This document shows, piece after piece, positions 25,622 through 33,525 of a DNA stretch of 45,852 bases (position 1 is the first letter of the stretch; each line of letters starts with the position of its first letter). The translations under genes and the position numbers were made by a program. The notes under the pieces were generated by a model. It did not search any database, was not told where the DNA came from, and saw only the letters and a program-made list of their open reading frames with translations. The stretch is from an uncultured Flavobacteriales bacterium. GTDB taxonomy: Bacteria > Bacteroidota > Bacteroidia > Flavobacteriales_G > Salibacteraceae. The DNA is taken from contig CAJXZP010000024.1 of assembly GCA_913062955.1 (NCBI GenBank), forward strand, positions 1 to 45,852, read 5' to 3'.

Positions 25622-26682
25622 TAGTCCTTTGATTTAATTCCACTTAGGTAGAGACTCATTAACTCTTGAGAACCAGCATAGGGAGTTTTTTCACCATTAA
25701 TTACCTGGTCGGTAATGGAGTCTAAGTTTTCCTTTACTTCTTGTTGTTCGTAGAAACATGTTTTTAAGGAAGATTCAAGCTGATCTAATAACCAAGTTTT
25801 AGCTTGTTGCTTTCTACGTTTTTCGAACCATTTATTATCGCTTTGATGTTGTTTAAAGGATTGGATAGTATGCCATACTTTATCCATACCTGTATTTTCA
25901 ATTGCCGAACAAGTTCCTGCTATGGGAGTCCAGTTGTCTTCACGGGCAGGAAAAAGATGTAATGCATTCCGATAGGCTTGAGCTGCCTTTCGAGACATTA
26001 ATTTATTATCACCATCTGCTTTATTCACAAACAAAGCATCAGCCATTTCCATGATTCCTCTTTTTATTCCTTGAATTTCATCGCCAGCCCCAGAGAGCAT
26101 GAGTAACAAGAAAAAATCAACCATTTCCTTTACCAAGTACTCGCTTTGACCCACACCCACTGTTTCTACTAAAACAACCTCAAATCCAGCTGCTTCACAT
26201 AGTAAAATGCTCTCCCGAGTAGCGTTGGCTACTCCTCCTAAAGATCCCGAAGCAGGGGAGGGGCGTACAAATGCTAATGGGTCGACTGAAAGTAAGTTCA
26301 TTCGAGTTTTATCTCCCAATATACTTCCCTTGGTTACGTTTGAACTTGGATCAACGGCTAGTACAGCGGTTTTTATTCCTTGGTTAGTCAGCATTTTGCC
26401 GAAACTTTCAATAAATGTGCTTTTACCAACTCCGGGTACACCTGTAATTCCAATACGAATTGATTTACCCGTTAGGGGCAAAATTTGATGGATTACTTGG
26501 GTGGCTATTTCCTTGTGGCGATCTAAATTGCTTTCCACTAAAGTAATAGCCTTCGCTAAAAAATGAGGGTCACCTTTTTCAATACCTGCCACTAATTCTT
26601 TAACCGTTAGGAAATTGTTCTGCGATTTTAAGAATCGCTCAACAGCCTGGGATTTTGCAGCGTCTGACTTTGAAGACTCCAT
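25621..26682 (-). CDS. meaB: Methylmalonyl-CoA mutase-associated GTPase MeaB
   Basis: The 353-residue G3E GTPase has the P-loop GVPGVGKST (81-89), AVDPSSNVTKGSILGDKTRM, VETVGVGQSE and FVNKADGDN (base-specifying NKAD). MeaB guards adenosylcobalamin loading of methylmalonyl-CoA mutase and protects it from inactivation. The mutase genes are not in this window. It starts 9 bp after the small lipoprotein gene and overlaps the pentapeptide gene by one base, so all three probably share a transcript. Confidence 0.95.
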   Translation of the reverse strand: MESSKSDAAKSQAVERFLKSQNNFLTVKELVAGIEKGDPHFLAKAITLVESNLDRHKEIATQVIHQILPLTGKSIRIGITGVPGVGKSTFIESFGKMLTNQGIKTAVLAVDPSSNVTKGSILGDKTRMNLLSVDPLAFVRPSPASGSLGGVANATRESILLCEAAGFEVVLVETVGVGQSEYLVKEMVDFFLLLMLSGAGDEIQGIKRGIMEMADALFVNKADGDNKLMSRKAAQAYRNALHLFPAREDNWTPIAGTCSAIENTGMDKVWHTIQSFKQHQSDNKWFEKRRKQQAKTWLLDQLESSLKTCFYEQQEVKENLDSITDQVINGEKTPYAGSQELMSLYLSGIKSKD

Positions 26683-26691
26683 GACTGAAAG

Positions 26692-27066
26692 TTATTTGCG
26701 GAAGCTTTGATTCCAATCAATTATTTCTTCCTCGCAATCACCTGATCCCTCAATTTTTTTGTGAATAATCCCGTCATAGGTGTTGCCAATGGTAATGTAG
26801 TTTTTTTCAACCCAATTTTTTGAGGTTTTTACGTCCCGTATGTCCTCCAAATTTTGTACTTTATTAGCGTAAGAAATAGTTCCGTCAAAATCAACGAGAA
26901 CAATCATATGATTTTCATTTTCAGGATCGGGCAATATATCCAGGATCGTCATATTGAATTTTTCTTCATTATATTCACATGGTCCCTCCTCAGAATTGGA
27001 TTGACATGAATTAAACGTTAATAAGATGGCTACTATAGCGAAAGAATAAAAGCGATTTATGTACAT
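26692..27066 (-). CDS. Small hypothetical lipoprotein upstream of meaB
   Basis: The 124-residue protein has a lipoprotein signal (LLTFNSC, Cys21). The short mature domain is acidic, with two further cysteines (GPCEYNEE and GDCEEE) that could pair. I see no known family. It appears to be the first gene of the meaB run, with 9 bp to the next start, though a functional link is not obvious. Confidence 0.7.
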   Translation of the reverse strand: MYINRFYSFAIVAILLTFNSCQSNSEEGPCEYNEEKFNMTILDILPDPENENHMIVLVDFDGTISYANKVQNLEDIRDVKTSKNWVEKNYITIGNTYDGIIHKKIEGSGDCEEEIIDWNQSFRK

Positions 27067-27166
27067 ACTTTATGACTGTGTAAATTCAATGTTAAGAAAC
27101 CGCAATTTAACACTATTTGCTCGGAAAATGTACGTTTTATCTATTCAGTTAACTGTTAAATATTAG

Positions 27167-27174
27167 TAACTTTG
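27167..27174 (+). promoter_or_regulatory. -7 box of the beta-barrel gene
   Basis: TAACTTTG followed by CACGC, of the TAnnTTTGCA type seen at several genes here, lies 22 nt before the TTG start at 27197. Confidence 0.55.
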
Positions 27175-27196
27175 CACGCATTATAAATCACACCTA

Positions 27197-28492
27197 TTGT
27201 CATTAAATCAAAATTTAAATGGTTCAAATAAACGGGACGACTATTCTAGTTCCGTTCACTTCTTAAAAGGTGTACACCTTTTAAGAGCTATTGTTTTGGT
27301 TGTTTTGTTAGGGAGTATGGATTTTAATTTAACTTTAAAGAATGATCCAGTTTCCCATAGTGTAATAAAGTGGGCGAATAGTTTTGTTCTTGACAACGAT
27401 TTATTAAGTCCACAATTAAGTGTTTTAAATAGTTACTCCCTAGCTTCCAATACCCAATTAATAGAGGGGGGCGAATCTACCATGGTTCCGGAAGGGTTTT
27501 TATCTAATAAGATTGAACCTAGTTCGAGTAGATCCAATTTGAAACCTACCATTAAATCAGATGAATTGAGTTTATATCTACCCACCAAATCTTTTTTTGA
27601 TTTGTTTATTATTGAAAATGGTGCGACTCGTATTTTAGTCAACGATTTTGATGGTTTGCATAGGTCCAGATCTAATGTTCGTTTACTTGAGCCAGAAGAA
27701 TTTTATTCGGTGTTAATTGATCAAGGTTCTCCAAGCATTGAAATTAAGGGGTTTACAAAAAAGTGGTTTTTTTCGGGCGCTATTGGCCCTCAATTAGTAA
27801 GTGGTACCATTGCTCAACCAAAATCAAATTTATACCAAGAGCTAACTGGATTGAATGAAATTATTTCCAGTTCAGAAGGTTCAAATACATCTACAAATAA
27901 CGCATCCTATGGTGTTTTGGTAAATCTTGGTTTTCGAATTGCCAAAAATTGGGATGTAATTTCGGGTTTGAAATATTCTGTTTTTAATGGGAAACAAACT
28001 GCTTATTATGATTCTGAGGTAATCCGAAGACAAACTATTTATACCGTTGTGGCTACTCCTGGAGCGGAAGGTGAAATGAATTATAGTACGCATGAAGAAG
28101 AGGTGGAGTATACCAATTATTTTTCCGACACCCTTCGTTTAAATTATAGGTTATCTACTTACGAAGTTCCCTTATTGATTCGGTATAACAAAAGTTTTGG
28201 TAAATGGAATGCTTTTGCGAGTACAGGTGTTTCGGGGGTTTTCAAAACCCGTTATAATTCGACCTATATTTCTAATGAAATTGGAATGGGATCAATTATT
28301 ACGGAGGACTTTGGTTTTAGTGCCATTAATGTTAATCTTGGAATGGGAATGGCGTATTCCATAACGAAGGATTTAAGCTTTCAGTTATCCTCAAACTACT
28401 CTAAAGGTATACCGGTGTATCGATCGTCCATTTTTCAATCCAAGGTATATACTTTGGGTGTATATACGGGATTTACGTATTGGTTTAAATGA
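27197..28492 (+). CDS. Outer membrane beta-barrel protein with N-terminal membrane segment
   Basis: The 431-residue frame starts at TTG 27197, 22 nt after a good -7 box. A 27-residue polar stretch precedes a hydrophobic segment (HLLRAIVLVVLLGS, about residues 27-40). A low-complexity Ser/Asn-rich region (about 45-185) follows, then a C-terminal barrel domain from about residue 187 (WFFSGAIGPQLVSG ... YTLGVYTGFTYWFK) ending in an aromatic residue pattern like outer membrane proteins. Either the hydrophobic part is a signal peptide with a long n-region, or it stays in the inner membrane and the protein bridges both membranes. A 26-bp palindrome lies inside codons 22-30. Function unknown. Confidence 0.75.
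   Translation: MSLNQNLNGSNKRDDYSSSVHFLKGVHLLRAIVLVVLLGSMDFNLTLKNDPVSHSVIKWANSFVLDNDLLSPQLSVLNSYSLASNTQLIEGGESTMVPEGFLSNKIEPSSSRSNLKPTIKSDELSLYLPTKSFFDLFIIENGATRILVNDFDGLHRSRSNVRLLEPEEFYSVLIDQGSPSIEIKGFTKKWFFSGAIGPQLVSGTIAQPKSNLYQELTGLNEIISSSEGSNTSTNNASYGVLVNLGFRIAKNWDVISGLKYSVFNGKQTAYYDSEVIRRQTIYTVVATPGAEGEMNYSTHEEEVEYTNYFSDTLRLNYRLSTYEVPLLIRYNKSFGKWNAFASTGVSGVFKTRYNSTYISNEIGMGSIITEDFGFSAINVNLGMGMAYSITKDLSFQLSSNYSKGIPVYRSSIFQSKVYTLGVYTGFTYWFK
27261..27286. repeat. 26-bp perfect palindrome inside the start of the barrel gene
   Basis: TCTTAAAAGGTGT (27261-27273) is followed directly by its exact reverse complement to 27286, with no spacer. It lies about 87 bp downstream of the -7 box and encodes the residues just before the hydrophobic segment. 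It could be an operator for a dimeric regulator or an RNA hairpin affecting translation. Confidence 0.9.
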
Positions 28493-28498
28493 TCATTT

Positions 28499-29743
28499 TT
28501 AGCAAATTACATCAATAACCTTCCCTTTTAATCTTTTCCCTAAGAGAGGTGTGTTTTTTGACTTTGAACGTAATTGAGATGCCGATACTGTCCATTCCAT
28601 TTCCGAATCAAAAATGGTTAAGTTAGCCGCTATTTCGGTATTTATTGCTCGTAGTTCTTGTCCGAAAATAATTCTAGGATGAATAGATACGGCTCGGATC
28701 CAAATATCGATTGGGATAAGGGGTGATAAATAAGTTTGATACAAACTATAGGTAGTTTCAATACTTGATTGTCCAAAACCAGCAATATCAAATTCGCATT
28801 GTTTCTCCTCAATATTTTGCGGATTGTGATTGGATACAATAGCGTCAATGGTTCCTTTAACAACCCCGTTAATTAACGCTTTCCTATCCTTTTCTGTGCG
28901 AAGGGGAGGGGTCACTTTATAATTGGAATCAAAACCTTCAAGGGCCGCCTCATTCCAAATTAAATTGGCGATGGCTACGTCACAAGTAACTTGTATCCCC
29001 CGTTTTTTCGCCCTTTTTATTTGGGATAAAGAATTTGCACTACTGATCGTTCTAAAATGGATAGGAGCGTCACAATATTCTGCAATGGCTAGGTCACGAG
29101 CCACCATAATTTCTTCACTTAAAGAGGGGTCCGATTTTAAACCTAAAAGCGTGCTCGAAACTCCTTCGTGCATGACCCCGTGATGCGATATTCGACTATC
29201 CGATGGATAAATAATCACCTTGCCATTAAATGTTTTGGAGTACAATAAGGCACGTTTCAGTAAATCAGGATTGGATATTGGTAATTGCCCATCCGAAAAA
29301 CCCACTGCACCAGCCAGATGTAAATCATACATTTCGGTGAAATTTTGCCCCTTTAACCCTTCAGATAGGGCTGCTAAAGGCAGTATTTCAATAGGTAAGG
29401 ATAGGTTTCTGCTTTTAATATAGTGGACTTGGGATTTGGTTTCGGTAACTGGATGCGTATTGGCTGATAATATTACGGTGGAATATCCTCCATTTTTTGC
29501 AGCTTCCGAACCAGATTCTAAATCTTCTTTGTGTTCCATACCCGGATCATTAAATTCAGCATGTAAATCTATCCACCCCGGAGAAACATGTAAAGACTTT
29601 CCTTCGATAACTTTTTTGGTTTCTTTGGAAATAGTTTTTTCTATAGAGCTGATTTTTCCTTTCTCTATTAGAATATCCATTTCTAAAGAATGGAAAGTAC
29701 TAGAAGGGTCTATAATTAGTGCCTTTTTAATCAATAAACTCAT
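28499..29743 (-). CDS. Dihydroorotase-like amidohydrolase lacking catalytic residues
   Basis: The 414-residue protein aligns by eye along its whole length with class I dihydroorotase: a composite barrel with SPGWIDLH, a central GVMHEGV, CDVAIANL and a C-terminal amidohydrolase end. Every metal-site motif is altered. DxHxHxREPG is DLHAEFNDPG (second His to Glu63, Arg to Asn65), the first middle His is Tyr179, HxxH is HFRT (Thr232), and TDHAPH is SNHNPQ (Asp to Asn305, last His to Gln309). It is therefore probably not a dihydroorotase and may be a structural or regulatory pseudoenzyme. Its ATG overlaps the stop of the BatA-type gene (ATGA), so the two are co-translated. Confidence 0.85.
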   Translation of the reverse strand: MSLLIKKALIIDPSSTFHSLEMDILIEKGKISSIEKTISKETKKVIEGKSLHVSPGWIDLHAEFNDPGMEHKEDLESGSEAAKNGGYSTVILSANTHPVTETKSQVHYIKSRNLSLPIEILPLAALSEGLKGQNFTEMYDLHLAGAVGFSDGQLPISNPDLLKRALLYSKTFNGKVIIYPSDSRISHHGVMHEGVSSTLLGLKSDPSLSEEIMVARDLAIAEYCDAPIHFRTISSANSLSQIKRAKKRGIQVTCDVAIANLIWNEAALEGFDSNYKVTPPLRTEKDRKALINGVVKGTIDAIVSNHNPQNIEEKQCEFDIAGFGQSSIETTYSLYQTYLSPLIPIDIWIRAVSIHPRIIFGQELRAINTEIAANLTIFDSEMEWTVSASQLRSKSKNTPLLGKRLKGKVIDVIC

Positions 29744-31779
29744 AATACCGAAGGTTTAAAATATCTAATCAATACAATTTCAATAGCCAAAAACAGGAGT
29801 CCAAAAAGGATAAACCATCTCCAAAGTTCAATTCCTTTTTCGTTTTGTTTAAAATCAGTACTAAAGGCGTTAATGTCTGAATTTAACACTTGGAAATTTG
29901 TAAGTCCCAGATCATCAATTTTTTGCTGTAAATCAATTGCCGAATAAGCTTCTAAGGAGGATTCTATTCGATCGTAATTAAGAGCCAAAACTGCGATCAA
30001 TTCGTTGTTTTGAGTGACATTATAATTTCCTGCTTTCTGAATTCCGTTATGTAAGGCTATAGAAATCCCATTAGAAGTAGGGATGACCTCTGGTATAAGG
30101 TCTGTTTTGAATTTGTCATTCTGTACATGAAAAATCAATTCATTGGTGTTTTGAGTATGTAGTAGAGGAATTATCTCGTTTTCTCCAATTTTTAAAGAAG
30201 AATACGTATTTACGCCACTATTAAAGCCCATTTGATAAAAGGTCGGAAGAAATATACTATGAAGACTAAAGTTTGAAAATTCTTCGTTTAACGAAATGCT
30301 AAACAGATAAACGCATCCTTTTAGGTTTTTCCATTCCGATAATATTACCTGATTATTTGCCGTGATTAAATACGGAGTGGAACTGGAATTTATTCGTGAA
30401 TCCCAGTTTTTGTAAACCGTAGGAAGATTAATGTTTTCCATTTTACCCGAAAACACTTTTCTATACAGGAGGGCTCCAAGATTGATTTTCTTAATACGTA
30501 AAGTATCCTCTTGGAGGTTTCCTAATTTTTTTATTTGTAAATTCCCGAGTAAATCATTGAGCGATTTCGGAGGGGTATCACTCGAAGGTATAAGTGTTAA
30601 ATGACCTCCATCATTGACGTATTGCGTTAAAGTGGCTATTAATCCGGTAGAGTAATTGGCTAACTCGTTGACAATAATCAAATCCTGGTTTTTCAGTTGG
30701 TTAAGGTCCAATTGATCGAATCGAGATTTGGAGTATTGAAAATAGGGTTCAAATGAAAAAGCTTTTTCAATTTTTGAGCTTCGTCCATCCGAGTATATTT
30801 CTAATACTTGAATATGCTCCCGAATATGGAAGGTGAAGTAATGCTCATTATCGTATACCACCGGATAATCCGTAATACTTATTTTGCCCGTATGCCATCC
30901 AGTACTTTTAGTATTGAATCGAATTAAAGTATCAAAATCCGATTTGGCAGGTACCGAAATGTTTACAAAAGCCTTTTGTACTCCGTCTAGTTGCAAATTT
31001 ACCTGAACACTTTCTTTATCTTCTGTACCTGTATTTTTTATGCGTAAATGAACTTCTTCTTCTTGATTAATTCTATGTACAGGATTCACAAACCAAACCG
31101 AATCGACCGAAAGGTTTTCGATAGCACCAGGTGAAATGGGAATGAGGGTATAGTTAACTAAAGTGTCATTTTCAATAGCTTCAAAATTGAATTGTGTTTT
31201 TTGAAAATCAGAAATGATATAACTCGAATAGGGCTGGCCTTTAAAAGCGGAAGATTGCCTTTTAATTATATTCGCTAAAGGCTGTGAATTTGCGGATAAC
31301 ATCACTTTCTCTAAGTGTTTGTTTAGTTCAGTTACCGGAAACAAGTGTTGCTGACTACCCTCAAATTTATTAGATAACAATTGGTGATTTACATGTTTGG
31401 GTAATTCATCCAGTAGCTGAAATGCTATTTCACGTTGAATATCGGATAGGGTACCCTCTGAATTTGAATTCTCGGAACTGAAAGAATTATCAATAAATAT
31501 AGAACTGGTTCCGTTTGATTCGTTTTTTGCTTTTTTCCCTACTGGAAAAAAAGGTTGGGCAAAAGCCAATACTAAAGCGGTAATGGCCAGCATTCTACTT
31601 ATTAAGATAAGTAAATGTTTAATGTTGGACTTGGCTTGGGTGGATTGTTTAACCTCTTTTAAAAAGGAGACATTACTGAAATAAACCTTTTTGTGTCTTT
31701 GAAAATTAAATAGATGGATGATTATTGGAATAATCAACGTAAACAATGCATAAAGAAACTGCGGATACAGGAATTTCAT
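29740..31779 (-). CDS. BatA-type membrane protein (N-terminal double-transmembrane domain)
   Basis: The 679-residue protein opens with the Bacteroidota double-membrane module: MKFLYPQFLYALFTLIIPI (first segment about 8-24), a basic loop FNFQRHKKVYFSNVSFLKEV, and a second segment about 56-78. A large extracytoplasmic region has VWA-like and beta-sandwich character (SIFIDNSFSS, a DSVWFVNPVHRINQEEEV stretch). A last membrane segment sits near the C-terminus (about 652-673). Bat proteins relate to aerotolerance and envelope assembly in Bacteroides, but this is a distinct long member. A TAAATTTG box ends 7 nt before the ATG. It overlaps the dihydroorotase-like gene by 4 nt. Confidence 0.85.
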   Translation of the reverse strand: MKFLYPQFLYALFTLIIPIIIHLFNFQRHKKVYFSNVSFLKEVKQSTQAKSNIKHLLILISRMLAITALVLAFAQPFFPVGKKAKNESNGTSSIFIDNSFSSENSNSEGTLSDIQREIAFQLLDELPKHVNHQLLSNKFEGSQQHLFPVTELNKHLEKVMLSANSQPLANIIKRQSSAFKGQPYSSYIISDFQKTQFNFEAIENDTLVNYTLIPISPGAIENLSVDSVWFVNPVHRINQEEEVHLRIKNTGTEDKESVQVNLQLDGVQKAFVNISVPAKSDFDTLIRFNTKSTGWHTGKISITDYPVVYDNEHYFTFHIREHIQVLEIYSDGRSSKIEKAFSFEPYFQYSKSRFDQLDLNQLKNQDLIIVNELANYSTGLIATLTQYVNDGGHLTLIPSSDTPPKSLNDLLGNLQIKKLGNLQEDTLRIKKINLGALLYRKVFSGKMENINLPTVYKNWDSRINSSSTPYLITANNQVILSEWKNLKGCVYLFSISLNEEFSNFSLHSIFLPTFYQMGFNSGVNTYSSLKIGENEIIPLLHTQNTNELIFHVQNDKFKTDLIPEVIPTSNGISIALHNGIQKAGNYNVTQNNELIAVLALNYDRIESSLEAYSAIDLQQKIDDLGLTNFQVLNSDINAFSTDFKQNEKGIELWRWFILFGLLFLAIEIVLIRYFKPSVL

Positions 31780-31786
31780 TAAAAGA

Positions 31787-31794
31787 CAAATTTA
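31787..31794 (-). promoter_or_regulatory. -7 box directly before the BatA-type gene
   Basis: TAAATTTG on the minus strand ends 7 nt before the ATG at 31779; no TTG is seen at the usual -33 distance. If used, the leader would be a few bases only. Confidence 0.35.
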
Positions 31795-32005
31795 TATTAC
31801 CAATAGGAAAGAGGCGTGAATTTTTCTGAGTTTTTTTGATTAATTGATAACAGTTTATTCTTGGTATGATTAGAAATAATAGTTTGGTGATAAAGGTTCC
31901 CAAAATAGCGTAAAAGAAGATGTAAATTTGCATCTATTATATTTGATAGATGTTGTTATTTGGTTAACGAAAGTGAAAGTCATAGCTAACATATATAAAA
32001 AATAA

Positions 32006-32013
32006 TAAATTTG
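32006..32013 (+). promoter_or_regulatory. -7 box of the persulfide dioxygenase-like gene
   Basis: TAAATTTG lies 24 nt before the ATG at 32038 in the divergent gap with the BatA-type gene. Confidence 0.5.
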
Positions 32014-32037
32014 AAAATTGAACTAAATAGATAAAAA

Positions 32038-33462
32038 ATGTACGTAGAACAGTTATATACCGGTTGTATTGCCGTAGGAACTTATTATATTGAATCGAAC
32101 GGGGTAGCAGCCATCATTGATCCATTAAGAGATCCAGAACCTTATATGGTGATGGCAGCTGAACGTGGTGCACAGATTAAATATGTTTTTATTACGCATT
32201 TTCATGCTGATTTTGTTTCTGGTCATGTGGATTTGGCAAAGAAAACTGGAGCAACTATTGTTTTTGGTCCTACGGCTAAACCCAATTATGATATTCATAT
32301 GGGGGAAGATGGAGAGATTTTTAATATTGGTGAAGTAACCCTTGAGTTGTTACATACTCCTGGGCATACTTTAGAGTCTTCTTCGTTTTTATTAAGAGAT
32401 GAAAACAAACTAGAACATTGTGTTTTTACAGGAGATGCTTTATTCTTAGGGGATGTTGGCCGTCCAGATTTGGCGATAAAATCGGATTTAACGCAAAATG
32501 ATTTGGCAGAAATGTTATTTGATTCTTTACGAAATAAATTAATGCCTTTGCCCGACCGAATTCTTGTATATCCAAACCATGGTGCAGGTTCGTCTTGTGG
32601 AAAAAGCATGAGTACAGATACGGTAGATACCCTAGGGAATCAGAAGTTAACGAACTATGCCTTACGAGCGGATATGACCAAAGAAGAGTTTGTTAAGGAG
32701 ATTCTTCACGGTTTAACACCACCCCCACAATATTTTCCAAAAAATGCCAAGATGAATCGTTTTGGAACAGAATCTAATTTTGACCAGGTATTAGCCAAAG
32801 GAATGACGGGCGTTGCTTGTGGTGAAATAAAGGAATGGATGAATAAAGGATATTTAATTCTAGATACTCGTGAACAAACTGAATTTCAACAAGGGTACAT
32901 TCCCGGGTCCATGTATATTGGATTGGATGGGAACTTTGCCATGTGGGTAGGGGCACTAATTGAAGATATCAATCAACCTATTATTTTAATTGCGGAAAAA
33001 GGGAGAGAACGCGAAGCCGTGACTCGTTTGTCAAGAGTAGGTTATGATAATTGCCAAGGCCATTTATTGGGCGGGTTTGAATCATGGAAAGCTGCTGGAC
33101 TTACGGTAGATACTATTCAGGTAGTTCAACCCAAGGAGATTTCCGGAATCATTGAAAAAGAAGGGGAAATTAATGTAGTAGATGTACGTGCACCAGGGGA
33201 ATGGGATGCCCAACATGTAGTTGGAGCGACACATTTTCCATTAGCGTTGATTCATTCAAACTTGAAGCAATTGGATAAAAATAAAAAAATGTACTTCCAT
33301 TGTGCAGCAGGGTACCGTTCTATGATGGCCGTAACTATCTTAAAAAACTATGGATATTCAAACGATAATTTAGTCAGTATTGATGGTGGGTTTAATGAAA
33401 TATTAAAATCCGATATGAAAGTTACGGATTACGTTTGTGCCTCAAGTACAACAGCTACTTAA
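32038..33462 (+). CDS. Persulfide dioxygenase/rhodanese fusion, CstB-like
   Basis: The 474-residue protein joins an N-terminal metallo-beta-lactamase-fold domain to two rhodanese domains. The first has THFHADFVSGH (His54, His56, Asp58, His63), HTPGHT and FTGDALFLGDVGRPDL, the ETHE1/persulfide dioxygenase pattern with a mononuclear iron site. The middle rhodanese (about 265-355) has EKGRERE where the Cys loop should be, so it is inactive. The last (about 368-465) has FHCAAGYRS with Cys422. This order (dioxygenase, pseudo-rhodanese, active rhodanese) matches Staphylococcus CstB, which turns persulfides into thiosulfate to detoxify sulfide. A sulfide regulator is not adjacent. Confidence 0.9.
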   Translation: MYVEQLYTGCIAVGTYYIESNGVAAIIDPLRDPEPYMVMAAERGAQIKYVFITHFHADFVSGHVDLAKKTGATIVFGPTAKPNYDIHMGEDGEIFNIGEVTLELLHTPGHTLESSSFLLRDENKLEHCVFTGDALFLGDVGRPDLAIKSDLTQNDLAEMLFDSLRNKLMPLPDRILVYPNHGAGSSCGKSMSTDTVDTLGNQKLTNYALRADMTKEEFVKEILHGLTPPPQYFPKNAKMNRFGTESNFDQVLAKGMTGVACGEIKEWMNKGYLILDTREQTEFQQGYIPGSMYIGLDGNFAMWVGALIEDINQPIILIAEKGREREAVTRLSRVGYDNCQGHLLGGFESWKAAGLTVDTIQVVQPKEISGIIEKEGEINVVDVRAPGEWDAQHVVGATHFPLALIHSNLKQLDKNKKMYFHCAAGYRSMMAVTILKNYGYSNDNLVSIDGGFNEILKSDMKVTDYVCASSTTAT

Positions 33463-33477
33463 CACGAAAGTTTAAAC

Positions 33478-33513
33478 AAAAAAATCCCGTAGTGAATACT
33501 ACGGGATTTTTTT
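33478..33513. terminator. Bidirectional terminator between CstB-like and S9 peptidase genes
   Basis: AAAAAAATCCCGTAGT (33478-33493) pairs perfectly with ACTACGGGATTTTTTT (33498-33513) around GAAT. Both convergent genes end here. The stem core is the same as in the 7037-7078 terminator. Confidence 0.92.
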
Positions 33514-33525
33514 ATGCGGTAACTC

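Noticed and set aside
31706-31933. 75-residue minus-strand reading frame with hydrophobic residues
   Set aside because: It overlaps the start of the BatA-type gene in another frame and covers its likely promoter; the translation looks like random AT-rich coding.
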